A DNA stretch of 64,000 nucleotides from Gibbula magus. Its lineage: Eukaryota > Mollusca > Gastropoda > Trochida > Trochidae. The translations under genes were made by a program, and so were the position numbers. The notes under the pieces are model-generated. The model did not search any database, was not told the DNA's origin, and was given only the letters and a program-made list of their open reading frames with translations. Where the stretch lies: positions 29,530,387-29,594,386 of the forward strand of contig OW388297.1 in assembly GCA_936450465.1 (NCBI GenBank), read 5' to 3'. Shown here in pieces: positions 24,361 through 36,351 of the stretch. The first letter of the stretch is position 1. Every line of letters starts with the position of its first letter.

Positions 24361-27300
24361 AACATTATAATTCGTAAAATATTATGAAAACATACATTTA
24401 ACTGATGCCTTTGTCTAACTTTCCCAAAGCAAAGTCCTACCAAATTCATTGTGACCATGTAGAACAAGTAGCTCAGCAAATTGATTGTAATGTGAACCAT
24501 GGTTATTTTAAACACCATCAAGAACTCCGATAAGTTGTATTCAGGAACGATAAATGTGGACATTAGAATTGTAGGTGTCAGTTTTAGTCAATTAAAGAAA
24601 AATATACGAATACGACAAAATCCAATGTCATCACCCCATAAGACATCACATTCCTAGTACACATGAACTAACAGACACGAGGTCAGAAACATTACGGGTT
24701 GGAGTGAAATGGTCAGTGAAATACATTCCAGCAGAGAAACAATACCACTTTCACAGAATCCAAACAATACGATAACCAATGTAAACAAACTTGCATGAGG
24801 TCCCCTCATAAAGATTAGGTTAGATTACCAGCTAACTTCAATCCAAGTTCCATCCTGAGTGACCGATGTCGCGGGAAAATGTTAAACTATTCAAAATATT
24901 GCAGAAAAAGCACGATTAATTGACCACAACGTTTAAGTTGTTTAAAAACGTTGTTTTATCGATGCTAACTCAATCATCAAGTGAATTGTAAACCTTTTAG
25001 CTAAAATAAGATAAATTGTAATTGCAGGTGCATAAAAATGATTTATTTCTCAAAACATTGCATGTGCCTTTAGCAGTCTCATTCATTATCACCAGCAGGT
25101 TCGCGATCAGTGGCAATCACAGCTGATGTCCTAGCTCTAACCATGAAGATGACTCATGACTTATCTTCACATCTGCTCACAATAAGCTGTCTACTAGCGC
25201 CTATAGAAGGTTTAAATTACGGACATCCGGACCGGATCGGACGTCAGAAGAATATTTATGATTGTTAGATAAATGGACATTTTAATTCTACCTGTCGTTG
25301 CTTTGTTTTGAACTTCAGCTGTGAAATTAGATTTATTTCAGGTAATAATGAATTATAGCCCATGAAAACTTACGAACGATTAGATCAGATTTTTCCCACA
25401 AGATTATTCACAAACGTAATAGAACTAGAAAAAACGAAAACATTGTAAATGTTATTTAACGTAAATTTATTATCTGCATCGCTATTTCACCGATTGACGA
25501 GTGTTTGTTTATTTCTAAAAATAATGATACACAATTAGGGCGATTTCACAACGAGGGGCCCTTTTGCAATATTGAAATTAAGCATTGATATCAATGAACC
25601 TATTTATTAATATGACATCATAAACCTCTAAATACAGGGATGTGTTTACAATTCCAATGTCATTCAATTCAATCTACTTACATGAATTAATTATATATTA
25701 TACATAATAAATAATATATATGCATAAACTTGAATCATAAATTGAGTTCATAAATTAGATGCATTACACGTTCTTTGTGTCACAAACTGTGTGGAGGTGC
25801 TGAGTATGGGTGTGAATGTGAGTAGACAAATCAAAATCCTTATACAATATGCAATATTTGCATCACTTTAACCAACGTCATTGGCAGTGATGGTAATGTC
25901 TTAATGTGACAGTAATGTCAGAATCTAAGTCATTACCATATAATAATTGTTTGTTACCGTGACATAAGATTTGTTAGTATTGACAATTTTGTGACAGTTC
26001 CTGTGATGGTAATAACAACTTTTACTTAAAAGAAACACTAATTGTTTATAGACTTTCCATACATATTTTATTTGAGCATGGGGAAGGTGCAAGTCTGATG
26101 TTTTTAGAAAATTGAGATATATATTGCTTGCTCAGCGGAGTAGAGAGTTTGGTAATGACAACTGTTAAATATGCTGGTTAACTTTCACCTGATACATAAT
26201 AAGTTATTACTATTCCTTACTATTTATTAAAATCATGTTGTCAACTGAACGATGTCATCTTGAACTTCAGTCTGATCATTTATTAGTCTGGGAATTATCT
26301 CCTCTTTGCCTGTGATCAGCAATATAAGACAGTGTGATTGTAATGACATTGAGCAAATATTTTAACAGTGATATTCAAAATTGAAATTATGAAAAAAGTC
26401 ATTTTTTAATATTCAATTTGTTGTTTACACCATTGACATTTAAAGATTTCTGCATTATATTGTTTTTCAATTTCACATTTTTCAAAACTTAATTGTTATT
26501 TAAATTCAAAGTTTTGAAATTTTATACTTGACGTTTTAGGAAATGGGAAATGAGCTTACATGTCATCAATATGTGAAGAATATATGTTTGTACATACATC
26601 TATTTACATAGCATTAGTAGATGTGAAGTTACCGATTTGAACACTCGATTAGCTTTCTAAAATAAATGTCTAGTAATTTATTAGGATGTGATATGGGTCT
26701 CTAGTTTTGAAATCACCCACAAATAACAAATTAACAAAGTTTTTAAACAGGCATTAAGGTTTTGTCAAACACCCAGGGGACTATATATGCAATCCATCAA
26801 ACCAGTTCACCGAAGTTTCAGTTTTAAATGTCTTGTAAGATTGAAGGGTGATTGTAATTATCTGAATTTCATTTATGATTCATCATTCATCCTATCATAA
26901 TGTCTTCAAGACGGTCTTTATACATATGTACTGCATAATTCATAAATGAAGAGATCTTTCAAACAATTCATGATACAGTGAATACTATTTTGTCATTAAC
27001 TACGGCTGTAATGGTTATGTGTCATGCCCTTCGATATTTACTGCACGCGTAGTGTACTATTCAGAGAGGGACGACTGCAGAAACATGTCATGAAAACGTA
27101 TTTTGCTAAAAGAAAACAGACAAAATGTTGAGCAAAACTACCATGTGTAAGCCCGGGCTTTCTTCATAACGGTAGCTACGCCCTTGACAATATATTGTAT
27201 AAACTTTCATAATAAATGACAAATTTGAAAATAAAAGAAGATCCTGATAGGAATACTAGGTCTAGACTACAGTATGCCTTGCAAACCTCGAAGAACAATA

Positions 27301-27411
27301 ACAATAGATATGTGTATGAGCGTCTTTCTCCGGGTACTGGTACATGTACCTGCAGTAGCCATTAATATCGTAACTTCTGAAACATGCCAAAAAAGTCTAT
27401 ATCTGTAGTTG
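24361..27411. other. No gene recognised
   Basis: AT-rich sequence with no supported exon. Around 27190-27240 a block with AATATATTGTATAAACTT resembles 1108-1130 of repeat family R2. Confidence 0.35.
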
Positions 27412-27816
27412 TTGACAGAATACTATTTCTAGGGAAAACATGTTTCATGCACGTCAGCAGGTTTCTCAAGGTCAGTGGTTGATAGGGTCGGTTGCTAGGG
27501 GAGGGCCTTATTGGATCGGTCCATTGTGACATCGTAATACTATTTTCATGAGAGGCTTTGCAAATGTAAATATGTAGACTTAATTTAGATGCTATATTTC
27601 ACTACAGGTTTCGAGATGTATTGAATATGAATACATGCTATTTATGTCTATTTTGCAATAGTTCTATGCAGGTATAGTTGTTAAGTCACGTGACAATGTA
27701 GCTCAATATTGCAGGTGCGCTCTGCATATTACCTAGGTACAGCACACCCCTTACAAACTCATTGGACTATGGACACTACGTTTCGTTAATCTTTCTTCAT
27801 GTCTGAACATATCTTG

Positions 27817-27924
27817 GAAAATGATGTCAACAAAGAAATAAGTTTCTCACGAAAGGGAGGCATTCAATATCCCACCACAGTCTTAAACAGATTTTACAGC
27901 AACGATCTTCAACCAGAACAATGA
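27817..27924 (+). CDS. Short conserved frame in the repeated cassette, copy A
   Basis: A 35-codon plus frame starting at the Glu of ENDVNKEIS and ending LQPEQ-stop. The copy-B equivalent at 55567-55677 stays open to the same LQPEQ-stop despite substitutions and one inserted codon. Preservation of frame and stop suggests coding or recent coding. However, the opposite strand of the same block also aligns to exon-like sequences elsewhere, so the sense strand is not certain. No function is suggested. Confidence 0.3.
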   Translation, partial: ENDVNKEISFSRKGGIQYPTTVLNRFYSNDLQPEQ

Positions 27925-28214
27925 TACGTGTCTTTCCAAGCGGAAATAATGAATTGGATATGAGATATGCTCTTATCGTACATCATCATATAACTATAAG
28001 AAATATAGTTGTGATCATTATTTGTGATTTTCCATTGTGGTTTTAAAAATCTTTCTCAAAAAAGATTTCCCACTTTGAAAAGTGTGAGATATAATAAACA
28101 ATGAACTTTTTCTTTTTAAAAACGGGCCTACGTAATAATGGTGCATAGTACATAGTGAATATTTTAAAATAAAATAGCAATGAATGCCGTCTGTCAAAGA
28201 ATCTGTGCACATAC

Positions 28215-28271
28215 CCTTGAAGTCAGGATTATGTCGGTGGGGAGACCTAAAGTCGTGATACGCATGTTTAC
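28215..28271 (-). CDS. Possible 57-base microexon in copy A
   Basis: The minus-strand acceptor TTTTGCATTTAG and donor AAGG|GTATGTG bound an open 57-base block in phase 1-1, encoding a His-rich peptide (KHAYHDFRSPHRHNPDFK). The phase would match the exon at 22104. Copy B has lost the acceptor half of this sequence, so it is either copy-A specific or spurious. Confidence 0.2.
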
Positions 28272-28690
28272 CTAAATGCAAAACTTCACGCCTTGCTTAA
28301 AGAAAACATCTAAATATCAATGTGACAGAAGAAACATTGCTAGCATTTAAGATGCTTAAACTACTTTAACATGTGAACAACCAAAGTATAATTCTGCAGA
28401 TGTTTATTTGACTGACGTTTTGAGCATGCTCTGCATGAAACGCTATAATAATAGAACAGCAATATAATACATTGGTATAACGTACCTATGAAGATAATTC
28501 AAAATCCAAGAAGACATTACTAAGTAAATAAGTTATAAGTTGCTTCACGAAGTTTTAGGTTGTCTTCATCTTCTAAATGAAAAATGATATGCATGACGTC
28601 TCAGAATAGAAAGCATAATAAATTTGTGCTGATTTATATACACTCATGATAATTTGCATATTAGCCTTTAAAAGGTGGAAAATCAATACC

Positions 28691-29196
28691 TCATGACCTT
28701 GCCGCCCTTAAACTTTTTTTCTGTTTTTCAAGTTCATTCCAGAATTCTTTGGTTTCACAACATTCCCAGTAAATATGATAGATGTTCTTAGAAAACTCAA
28801 AGCAAAAAGTACATAAATCATTGTCAACGACATTCATTCTTAACAATTCTTTTTTAGTATAAACAATTCTTTGCAAAAATTTGTATTGAAAATCAAGAAG
28901 TTTAACATCTTTCAAGTTATGTCTATAAAAGTTAAAAATGATTTGCCAATCGAATTCACAATCCTTAAAACTAATTTCCCATTTATTACAAATCTCAAGT
29001 TTGTCATTTCTAGAAACCAGTTTGTCATAAAATAATCTTGAACCCTGTGTGGGCTTCATTATATTTTGTTGGTAAACATTGGTATACAAATTGTAAATAG
29101 GAATGGTTCTTGTCCTTCTAATAGCCTTTTTCCAAAAATCAGGTAAAATGTGTAGTAGATAATTGTAATCTAGAGTTGTGCTGTCCTTAAACTAAT
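28691..29196 (-). pseudogene. LINE fragment, L1/Tx1-like C-terminus
   Basis: A minus-strand frame of about 165 residues, running from DSTTLDYNYLLHILPDFW through FDWQIIFNFYRHNLKD and FQYKFLQRIVYTKK to CTFCFEFSKNIYHIYWEC. That is the post-RT C-terminal domain of L1/Tx1-type retrotransposons with its CX2CX8HX4C knuckle and the EFW that usually follows. There is no RT or endonuclease, so it is 5'-truncated. It is absent from copy B (the flanks TTTGCATAT and TTTACTTTTAAAGACATGG are nearly contiguous at 56540-56570), so it inserted after the duplication or was precisely lost from B. Confidence 0.75.
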
Positions 29197-30620
29197 ATAG
29201 CTTAGGCAGAAAGATACATTATTGGTATTAAAATTTTGGAAAGCTTTACGGAAATGGTCAGAAACAACTGTAATGTATTACAATTTGAAATTTCAAAGAT
29301 ATATTTAGGAATCAAAGGAAGTGATAAGAATCCCATAAAAAGAAATGAGTTTACTTTTAAAGACATGGTATTCAAGAACCCCCATAAAATGAGCCATAAT
29401 TTTGTAAAGTATATATAAGGTCAAATTAAGCATTACCACGAACATAACACAAATTGAGTCTGCGATATAAATGATATATTTAAAATTTCTTGTCATCCTT
29501 CAAAACCATATTAAAAAATATCATTTTGTGTAATACACATTTTTCTATGCAACACAGTAAACAACACAGCAACACTTTACCTGTTACCAATGTGCATACA
29601 GTAACTTCAGGCCAATGTAACTATTTATACTTTAGGTCACTGTAATTTCAGTAGATATGTTGGTCCTTTAGCAATACTCCTGTCAAACTGAATTGATATA
29701 AAACATGAAAACTATGAAAATCAAATAAGGCATGTATATGATCAATAATAACACTGTTTACAATTTAAACCATTTGCTTCGGTCCATGTCTTGATGATAG
29801 GTAATGTTAGGTCACAGGATGGAAACACAGAAACGTGACTTTCTCGCAATGGCAATTGGGTCGTTATTTTATTGTCTTCATCATTATGTAATGGAACATT
29901 GAATATTACACATAATGGAACCCTTGCGGTAGTTGTTTGTTGTATAATTACCTAGAAGAGTTTGTGTGTTGAACGTGTTGGGTTAGAAAGGACTTATTTC
30001 ATTGATAGATCTTAAGAAACGATTTAAAAGCTGAATTTGAGTGTTAAATTGTGTATTTCGCATATTACTTCGTGTCTAAATGTTGATATGTGTAATCTTT
30101 CTGCGCATGCATGCTTTTCAAGTACTTTAACAACGACCTCATAGAATCCCCCCAGCAAATGATATAATGTGAGTGTTTTCCTAAGTTATTGAATAACAAT
30201 TAATAAAACAAGACGTCGTTTTAAATCCTATTTTTTTCTGAGTCATCAATGAGTTGAATCAACTTAGGAAAGACTCTAAAATAAATATACAATCAGATAA
30301 AATGACAATGTCGGAGAAAATAAGTATGGTTCACATCTGAATTATACATGTGGTTGTATTTATACACTCTCTGTAAACGTAAATATATTGTCAGTTGAAT
30401 TAGGAAACACAATGGTTTATATCGTACAGGTCATGAGCAACACGTGTTCAGTTTTATAATTTTTCTGCGCATGCATGCTTGTTGAAAAGTAACGTCATAG
30501 CAGAATGTTATATTTGACATGTCAGTTGGGTGTTTCTATGCAATGTTATCTTGTTAAATTCTTTATACCTCGTCAAACGTTCATATTGAACCTTAAGAAA
30601 AACAAGTTTGTAGGATTCAA

Positions 30621-30730
30621 TTACTCATAACATGATAGGCTATCTTTCCTGACGTTATTGCCACGTGTTCTGATATTTTCTTGGGGAATGATCTCCTCTG
30701 GGAAGCATGTGTACTTGTCTGGACGTGCAC
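30621..30730 (-). CDS. Conserved terminal exon, copy A
   Basis: The acceptor is CTCAATTTTAG. The exon completes a split Gly codon, then gives 35 residues to TAA, beginning ARPDKYTCFPEEIIPQ and ending KDSLSCYE. The twin at 59008-59117 has the same length, acceptor, frame and stop and differs at two of 110 bases, while both flanks differ at roughly one base in eight. That local conservation suggests selection on the exon or local gene conversion. The peptide is hydrophilic with two Cys. The family is unknown and the upstream exons were not found. Confidence 0.5.
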
Positions 30731-31388
30731 CTAAAATTGAGTTTATGTGGCCCATGTACTGATCTTTTATCATCACGAGATTCATAGTCAAGTCATTTGT
30801 TCTGTACAAATATGGTATTTAAAAACACATAAGAACTTTGCTTCTAGTGATTTTCGTGACGTTTATTTACATTAATTGCATACTGTTGTTCACTATTTCC
30901 AAATTTGATTAAGAAATATAACCTTTAGTTTAGTGTTTGATTTTGCAATCTTCTGCCAAATACACTATGACAATTGTGTACGAATGTTTTTCAAAATTGT
31001 AATAATACAACGGACATGAAAATTCAAAGAGTAAAATGCCAAACGGAATAAATGTCAAACACAATACAATGTAAACCTTCCGTTCGAATTAAAAAATCTC
31101 AATATAGATTTGATCTGACTTGTTGTGAATAGAGATGAAGACAAGTACATGTATCTTCAGTACACAAAATGGAACTAGAATAAATGTGTAATATAATACA
31201 AACAAGACCTTGTCTTTTTCGGGAGATTCTATTTCAGTTTGATTCTATTAAGTTCATGCAAAGTCATAAGTGATTAAGATGATAAAAGAAAGGTTAACGT
31301 GAATGCACACATTTTTAAATTATTTTTTTTTATATTTATCACCATTTGACACACCTACTTCACTAGAGACATTTTTGGCTGAAAACTA

Positions 31389-31533
31389 CACTACTGTGCA
31401 GAATTAAGTACCCCTTGTTCGCGCACATTTCGCGAACTTTTCGCGAACATTTCGCGAACATTTCGCGAACATTTCGCGAACATTTCGCGAACATTTCGCG
31501 AACATTTCGCGAACATTTCGCGAACATTTCGCT
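31389..31533 (+). repeat. TTCGCGAA array within a mariner-like end
   Basis: TA followed by CACTACTGTGCAGAATTAAG resembles a Tc1/mariner-type terminal repeat flanked by its TA target. About ten 11-base units follow, each a TTCGCGAA palindrome plus CAT. No matching right terminus is seen after 31533, so the element is one-ended or truncated. It abuts the end of segmental copy A. Confidence 0.7.
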
Positions 31534-32929
31534 GATTGTTAGGAAGCTACAAGCATCATGTGGTATAAGATTATAATCCTTATTATTAAATCATTTTAAC
31601 TATTGGATAATATAGTTCACAATGACAATGACATTGCCCTGGTTTTCATTACCAAGCTTTCGTTAATCATTTTACTGTTTTAATTGGTACATGGCATTTA
31701 GGATGTATCTGGGCTATGATGTTTAATCAATTAAACACTATTCGATTTAGAGCAAGTAGTGATATAAAGTATGGTCTATGCCTATGTACACACAACTATA
31801 ACACAATCGCATCTAGTTAACTCATATTTCCGAAACGGTACCTATAAATCCTGTCCTCCTGTTAACGAATATCGGATTATAATCAACTATCCTCATTGGC
31901 TTAATCAAGTGTACATTGTCATGGCGTACTGACATGTGAAATATGTAGAACATAGATTTAGTCATCGAAATTAAGAATTAATTAATAAAACTACGAGTGT
32001 GTTGTGAATTCACTCCAGAAGACACGATATATAAATGGATGGAAAATTTACTATACTTAACGTTTACATTCTATGCCGAAATTATGAATGTCTAGTTTTA
32101 ATCCCCGATTATGTCAAGTTTTGATACGTGTTCATTTCATCATGTTCTGTTATAAATAAACACTTTTGAGGTGAGAGTGTTATTCAACTTTTAATACGAG
32201 GATGGTACAGACATCTTAGAGTTAATATAGCCAACGTTTCTTGGAACTAAAGTGTAATGTACATTTTCGATTTTGGAGGAACTTTTAAAGGTATATATTC
32301 GATTATTTAAATGTAATATATAATGAACAATATTGTAAAAACAAGCAAAAATGTGTGCGTGGCTCAATAATATCCCCGACTGACATTTTTATTTTACTTA
32401 CAGAGAGAGGTGTCGGCATAAACTATGAAATGTAATTGCTAAGATTAAAGTGTTTGTGAAAAGGGTATGACAAATTTCTTCGTGTAAAATAGGTGGTTTT
32501 GGAAAAGTAGGAGTAAGAATAACTTGAAAAGGTAGGGATAACATAATACACTACTGCCATTACCACTGATTTCAACTTTATTTTGGAAATAAATTCATCA
32601 TAATGATTCATTCGAGTGACTTGAAACAACAGGTACATGGAGGCACACCCGTGTAAGCACAGTGAGGGATATACAGCAGTTTATGACTGAAAGGAAATAA
32701 AATTTAACTTTTTTCCAAATGTAACCGGAAAAATAAAATAATAAAATCAACAAAAACATCTAATAAAGTACAGCAATAACAAAAATATGGTTTTGTAAAT
32801 GAAATCTTATATGAATTATTATAATATATCCTCATATCAGTATCTAAAGAGGAAAACATGATTGTAGTGATAAATAATTATAATCGTTTCATTTACGATA
32901 ATACATTCTGTACTTGTTCAAGTGCCTCA
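31534..32929. other. No gene recognised
   Basis: AT-rich sequence with no supported exon, RNA gene or recognisable element. Confidence 0.35.
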
Positions 32930-33053
32930 ATTATGTATTAAACGTGTATGGATATTATGTTCAAGAGAGCGGCCTTAGCATAAGCGCTGTAAGCTTTTTG
33001 GCCAATCCCCTTCACAATATATGTATACTATTATGAAATAAATATGTTTAAAA
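32930..33053 (+). mobile_element. CR1-like LINE 3' end fragment
   Basis: This matches the 3' end of the LINE at 45136-48556: GAGCGGC, a CATAAGC...GCTT stem-loop, a GGCCAATCC block and the terminal GAAATAAATATGTTTAAA. It is a short 5'-truncated copy with no coding sequence. Confidence 0.6.
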
Positions 33054-33722
33054 TAATAACACACCAGAAATTATGAAAAAAATCGATGGAAAAGGATTAG
33101 CAAACAGGCTTCAATAGCCTATATAAATGATTTCCTAAAATAAACTTAAAACAAATCAGTTTGTTTAGTAAACTCGTAGTAGTTAAACATCTGGAAATAA
33201 ATACCATTTAAATGACATTGTTAAAATCATTATTTTGGTGTACTAATCGCTTCTCTCCAATATGGCCATTTGTTACGAGGTGTTTTAACTTCATCAATTT
33301 ATTATTTCATCAAATTAACTTGAATCATAAGAGTTTGCTTCATGTTTAGCTTCCTTAAATCAGATGACAACGAAACAAACGAATTAGTGATGTTTATGAT
33401 TTAAACATATTGTACAGTTGATCAGACTCATTGATTGGCATTCAAGATCCATTGTATGATATTCACTGGAACATCGACACATTCGATTAACGCTCATTTT
33501 GAAGAAAGGAAACAAGGATTTATCATATAACCGAACCGAAATTCAACCAACAGGTATTCCCTCCGATAATGTAGGGTATTTGCTAGATTGATGAGACACA
33601 ATTATAACCCAACCAATCAATCAATCTGTCAAGTTTATTCCGTAAAATGCCTTAGGCCCACGTACAATACAAACTTAATAGTAACAATGCTTCCTCTATG
33701 TAATTAGAACAGTTTGTTGTTG

Positions 33723-33724
<2 letters not shown>

Positions 33725-33753
<29 letters not shown>
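33725..33753 (+). repeat. Poly(G) tract, 29 bases
   Basis: An uninterrupted G run preceded by GTTGTTGTTG. The length may be unreliable in the assembly. Confidence 0.95.
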
Positions 33754-33823
33754 TCGAATTAGTACATTTTAAAGTATATAAAAGGTATTGCTGGTCAATA
33801 TGATAAGGTAATGTTTTGAAATA

Positions 33824-34540
33824 TTAACAGCGCAAATCATGATAAACTTTACATTCAAATAGAAAATGAGGTTCATTTTCGACAAAGTTAGCATTGCAAA
33901 TATAACAAAGTCTTTGGTGCCTTGAAAGTCCATCAAATCTACCGGTATTTTTGTATATTGGAAGTGCACCGATTCTGCGGGTTATTCCCACCTACCCAGC
34001 CCTAGGGTTAATTAATCCTATCTATTAGGGATTAGGATTAGGCTGGCCAGCCTCGGTGAAGGGGGAAAAAGTTACCTGCATAATTAAATCCATGTAATCT
34101 TAAATCCAGGAAAAGGTTTGGTATTTTGTCATCTTGAATAGACAATGAAGTGAACCAAACCAAAGATATATTGGTATTTATGTACATGTATGATTGAAGT
34201 GCAAAAAAACACATATTGGATGTATGATTAAAAGTGTCACATACAAATAAAATACTTTCGTTTCTCTTAGTTTCATGGGTACCAAATCTGACCCAGCACC
34301 TGTTGTTTTAAGGGATTATACCGCTTGACTGGTTTAATTACCCTAAACAAAAGGGCTGGGTAGGTGGGAAGATCCCGATTCTGCGCCTTGCATCTTTAGT
34401 TTCACAAAAGACAAATAAGGTTCAAAACAAAATACAGTTTTGATACTTGAATATAGATCCAGCGATGTACATTTGTGCATTTCAGAAAATATGAATTGCT
34501 TGTGACAGTCACTAATTCTTATATGAAATTCTTTCAAAAA
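33824..34540 (-). pseudogene. LINE C-terminal fragment, interrupted
   Basis: On the minus strand, 34540-34386 encodes TVFCFEPYLSFVKLKMQGA and 33968-33824 encodes GALPIYKNTGRF, CYICNANFVENEPHFLFEC and YHDLRC-stop. These align with the C-terminal domain of the LINEs at 35300 and 36352 (EPYV, KLRCG, LPL, RF, then the CX2CX9HX4C knuckle and YSDLRY). The frame is split by the 395-base insertion at 33980-34374 and also shifted near the join. It is a decayed 5'-truncated copy. Confidence 0.65.
33980..34374. mobile_element. Terminal-inverted-repeat insertion in a LINE
   Basis: The 11-base sequence CCGATTCTGCG occurs directly repeated at 33969-33979 and 34375-34385, and the 395 bases between start and end with the inverted repeat TTCCCACCTACCCAGCCCT. 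A target duplication of 9-11 bases fits Mutator-type transposition. The interior is non-coding. It lies within the minus-strand LINE remnant, so it is younger than that remnant. Confidence 0.75.
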
Positions 34541-35299
34541 CAGCTGCTCAAAAAAGAAACATGCTTGTAGAGAATATTTCGAACAAAATATACCTAAGTT
34601 TTCCTATCAACTTTGTCAAAATTGTGTAACATAATATAGCACTGCTTAGGATATCGATCCCCAGGAAAATGTAAAAGTTTAAAGTGACCCAAGTGACAAG
34701 TAAACCATTTGATGTGATGTTATAACAGTATATGATTTAAACAGTATTTATTTCCAGATGGTACACGGAAAGGGGGATTGATAAACAGGGTTACCCCTAT
34801 ATTAATATCTCTCCCCGTGACGTTGACAGGATTTATATACATTATAACATGAAACGTACATTACAACAAAAATAATAATTTCACATACAAAAAACTGAAT
34901 GTGTAAATTCAACAATTACCACAACCTATATACATGGACAATCAACAATTGAAAATAAGAAATGTATGCTATTGCATGCTAACAAATATAACATTTGGTT
35001 AAACTTCACGTGCTTTCTAAATTTTGAAACGTTTACTAAGGTCAAAAATGTGCAAACAGAATCCACAATTTTTAAGTTAATCTCATCAGATAAGTCATTG
35101 TTACCATAAAGAACAGTATATGTTAAAGCAATTTGACTCTAAACCCGTCTTTCTCAAACCCATACGGTGGTGTTTTGATTCGAGGAGAAAATCCGATTTC
35201 AAAGTGAGTACCGCTCAGAGGGTAGCCTCCCATAACCCCTACACAGCATATGCATATTGTGTCATCTTTGTTACACTCGTTGAATCTCCCAGTGATAAA

Positions 35300-36040
35300 T
35301 TTGCTACATATATCTAATTGTGAATTGACTGCATCAGCTCAGCATATACAGTTGTTAGATCACCAGGAGTGGCTACGTGAACTGTGGAATGATCAGGGAA
35401 ATCCCAATGGAAATAAGCTTCGTACATATAGACAGTTTAAGAACACTGTTATCCCAGAACCATATGTTACTTCTATATTGCCTAGATGGCACCGTAGTGT
35501 ACTTGGAAAGCTACGTTGTGGTACACTTCCATTGGAACTAGAACGTGGTAGATTTTCCCGCCCTGTTACACCTCTTATTGATAGGATGTGTCGCCACTGT
35601 AATCATCAGACTGTCGAAGATGAAGTTCACTTCTTAGTAAATTGTCCATATTACTCAGATCTCCGGTATGACCTTTTCCAAAATGTTAGTATTTCGTACC
35701 CGAGTTTCACCAACTTATCGGATATTGAACAAACTACATTCCTTTTACAACTAGAACATACTGTAAATCCATTGGCCGCTTTAGTAAGCCGTATGTATCG
35801 GCGAAATATATTAAGTCAACCACAATAATTATATTTAAATCTTGCCATATTTGAGATATTAGCTCATATCTTAATCTTTCATGTTGTACTTGTATATCAT
35901 TGTCTTGTGTGTCTCATTGGCCATATGGCCTGATGTTTGTATACTACTTTATGTTTTTAAATTGTCACTGTACCCGATTATATACAAAACATGTGACACA
36001 TTAATAAAATATTTTGTCTGTCTGTCTGTCTGTCTGTCAT
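35300..36040 (+). pseudogene. 5'-truncated LINE with intact C-terminus and tail
   Basis: The frame runs from about 35310 to the TAA at 35826-35828 and encodes the C-terminal domain only: EWLRELWNDQGNPNGNKL, EPYV, LGKLRCGTLPLE, RFSRPVTPL, the knuckle CRHCNHQTVEDEVHFLVNC, YYSDLRYDLF, ending ILSQPQ. It shares about half its residues with the long LINE beginning at 36352. The 3' untranslated part has a GGCCATATGGCC hairpin near 35920-35931 and ends GACACATTAATAAAATATT followed by (TGTC)n at 36015-36038, a target-primed reverse-transcription tail. Confidence 0.85.
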
Positions 36041-36118
36041 ATCCCCTACAGGTTATCAAAACAAGTTTACGGTCCACCGCACTCCTAATCCCTAGCTTGT
36101 TACCTCTTACTATGCAAT

Positions 36119-36149
36119 GGACAGACAGACAGATATTTTATTCAGTCTC
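36119..36149 (-). mobile_element. Minute LINE 3' tail insertion
   Basis: Read on the minus strand, this is GACTGAATAAAATATCTGTC with a short (TCTG) tail, the terminal signature of a LINE family also seen at 49690. The 9-base ACCTCTTAC lies directly repeated on both sides (about 36102-36110 and 36150-36158), consistent with a target-site duplication around a nearly completely 5'-truncated insertion. Confidence 0.55.
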
Positions 36150-36169
36150 ACCTCTTACATATATAATAA

Positions 36170-36351
36170 TGGATAATAAAAAGAGACTTAAAGACAGCAA
36201 AGACTTCACAAAAGTGTATATTGACAATGCATTAACACACGAAGAGTTGGTGGCCAGATCAAATATGCAGACACTTATCAGAGAAATGGGGAAGTCCAAA
36301 GCATTCCGTTTCCATGGCAACCGTCTCATCCCTTCAAAGAACGACGCCTAG
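36170..36351 (+). pseudogene. LINE ORF1 C-terminal remnant
   Basis: From the ATG at 36170 the frame gives 60 residues ending RFHGNRLIPSKNDA and TAG. The KVYIDNALTHEELVAR and LIREMGKSKAFRFHGNRLI segments resemble the last segment of LINE ORF1 proteins (a DLT..E...L..E stretch followed by a ..I..G.LI strand). The RNA-recognition and coiled-coil parts are missing, so the element is truncated at about 36160. It is in the same frame as the endonuclease/RT frame that begins immediately after the TAG. Confidence 0.55.

Larger units (their letters stand above)
27412..31385 (+). repeat. Segmental duplication, copy A
   Basis: Collinear and in direct orientation with copy B at 54443-59766. Anchors include GACAGAATACT and ATGTTTCATGCACGTC at the start, ATAGGGTCGGTTGC, GTCACGTGAC, the cassette at 27817, CTGACGT...GAGCATG, TGCATGACGTCTCAGA, ACGTGACTTTCTCGCAATGG, AAACAAGACGTCGTTTTAAA, the exon at 30621 and CACACATT near the end. 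Divergence by eye is around 10-15 percent outside the exon. Copy A alone carries the L1/Tx1-like fragment at 28665-29345. Copy B alone has the LINE at 54853-55566 and about 1.3 kb extra around 57290-58570. Confidence 0.85.

Noticed and set aside
31418..31533. CRISPR-like array of short palindromic repeats
   Set aside because: The spacers are three bases and identical, there are no cas genes, and the genome is eukaryotic. It is a simple satellite.
35120..35317. 65-residue plus frame upstream of the truncated LINE
   Set aside because: It does not align with the LINE protein, which begins around 35310 in another frame, and has no splice support.
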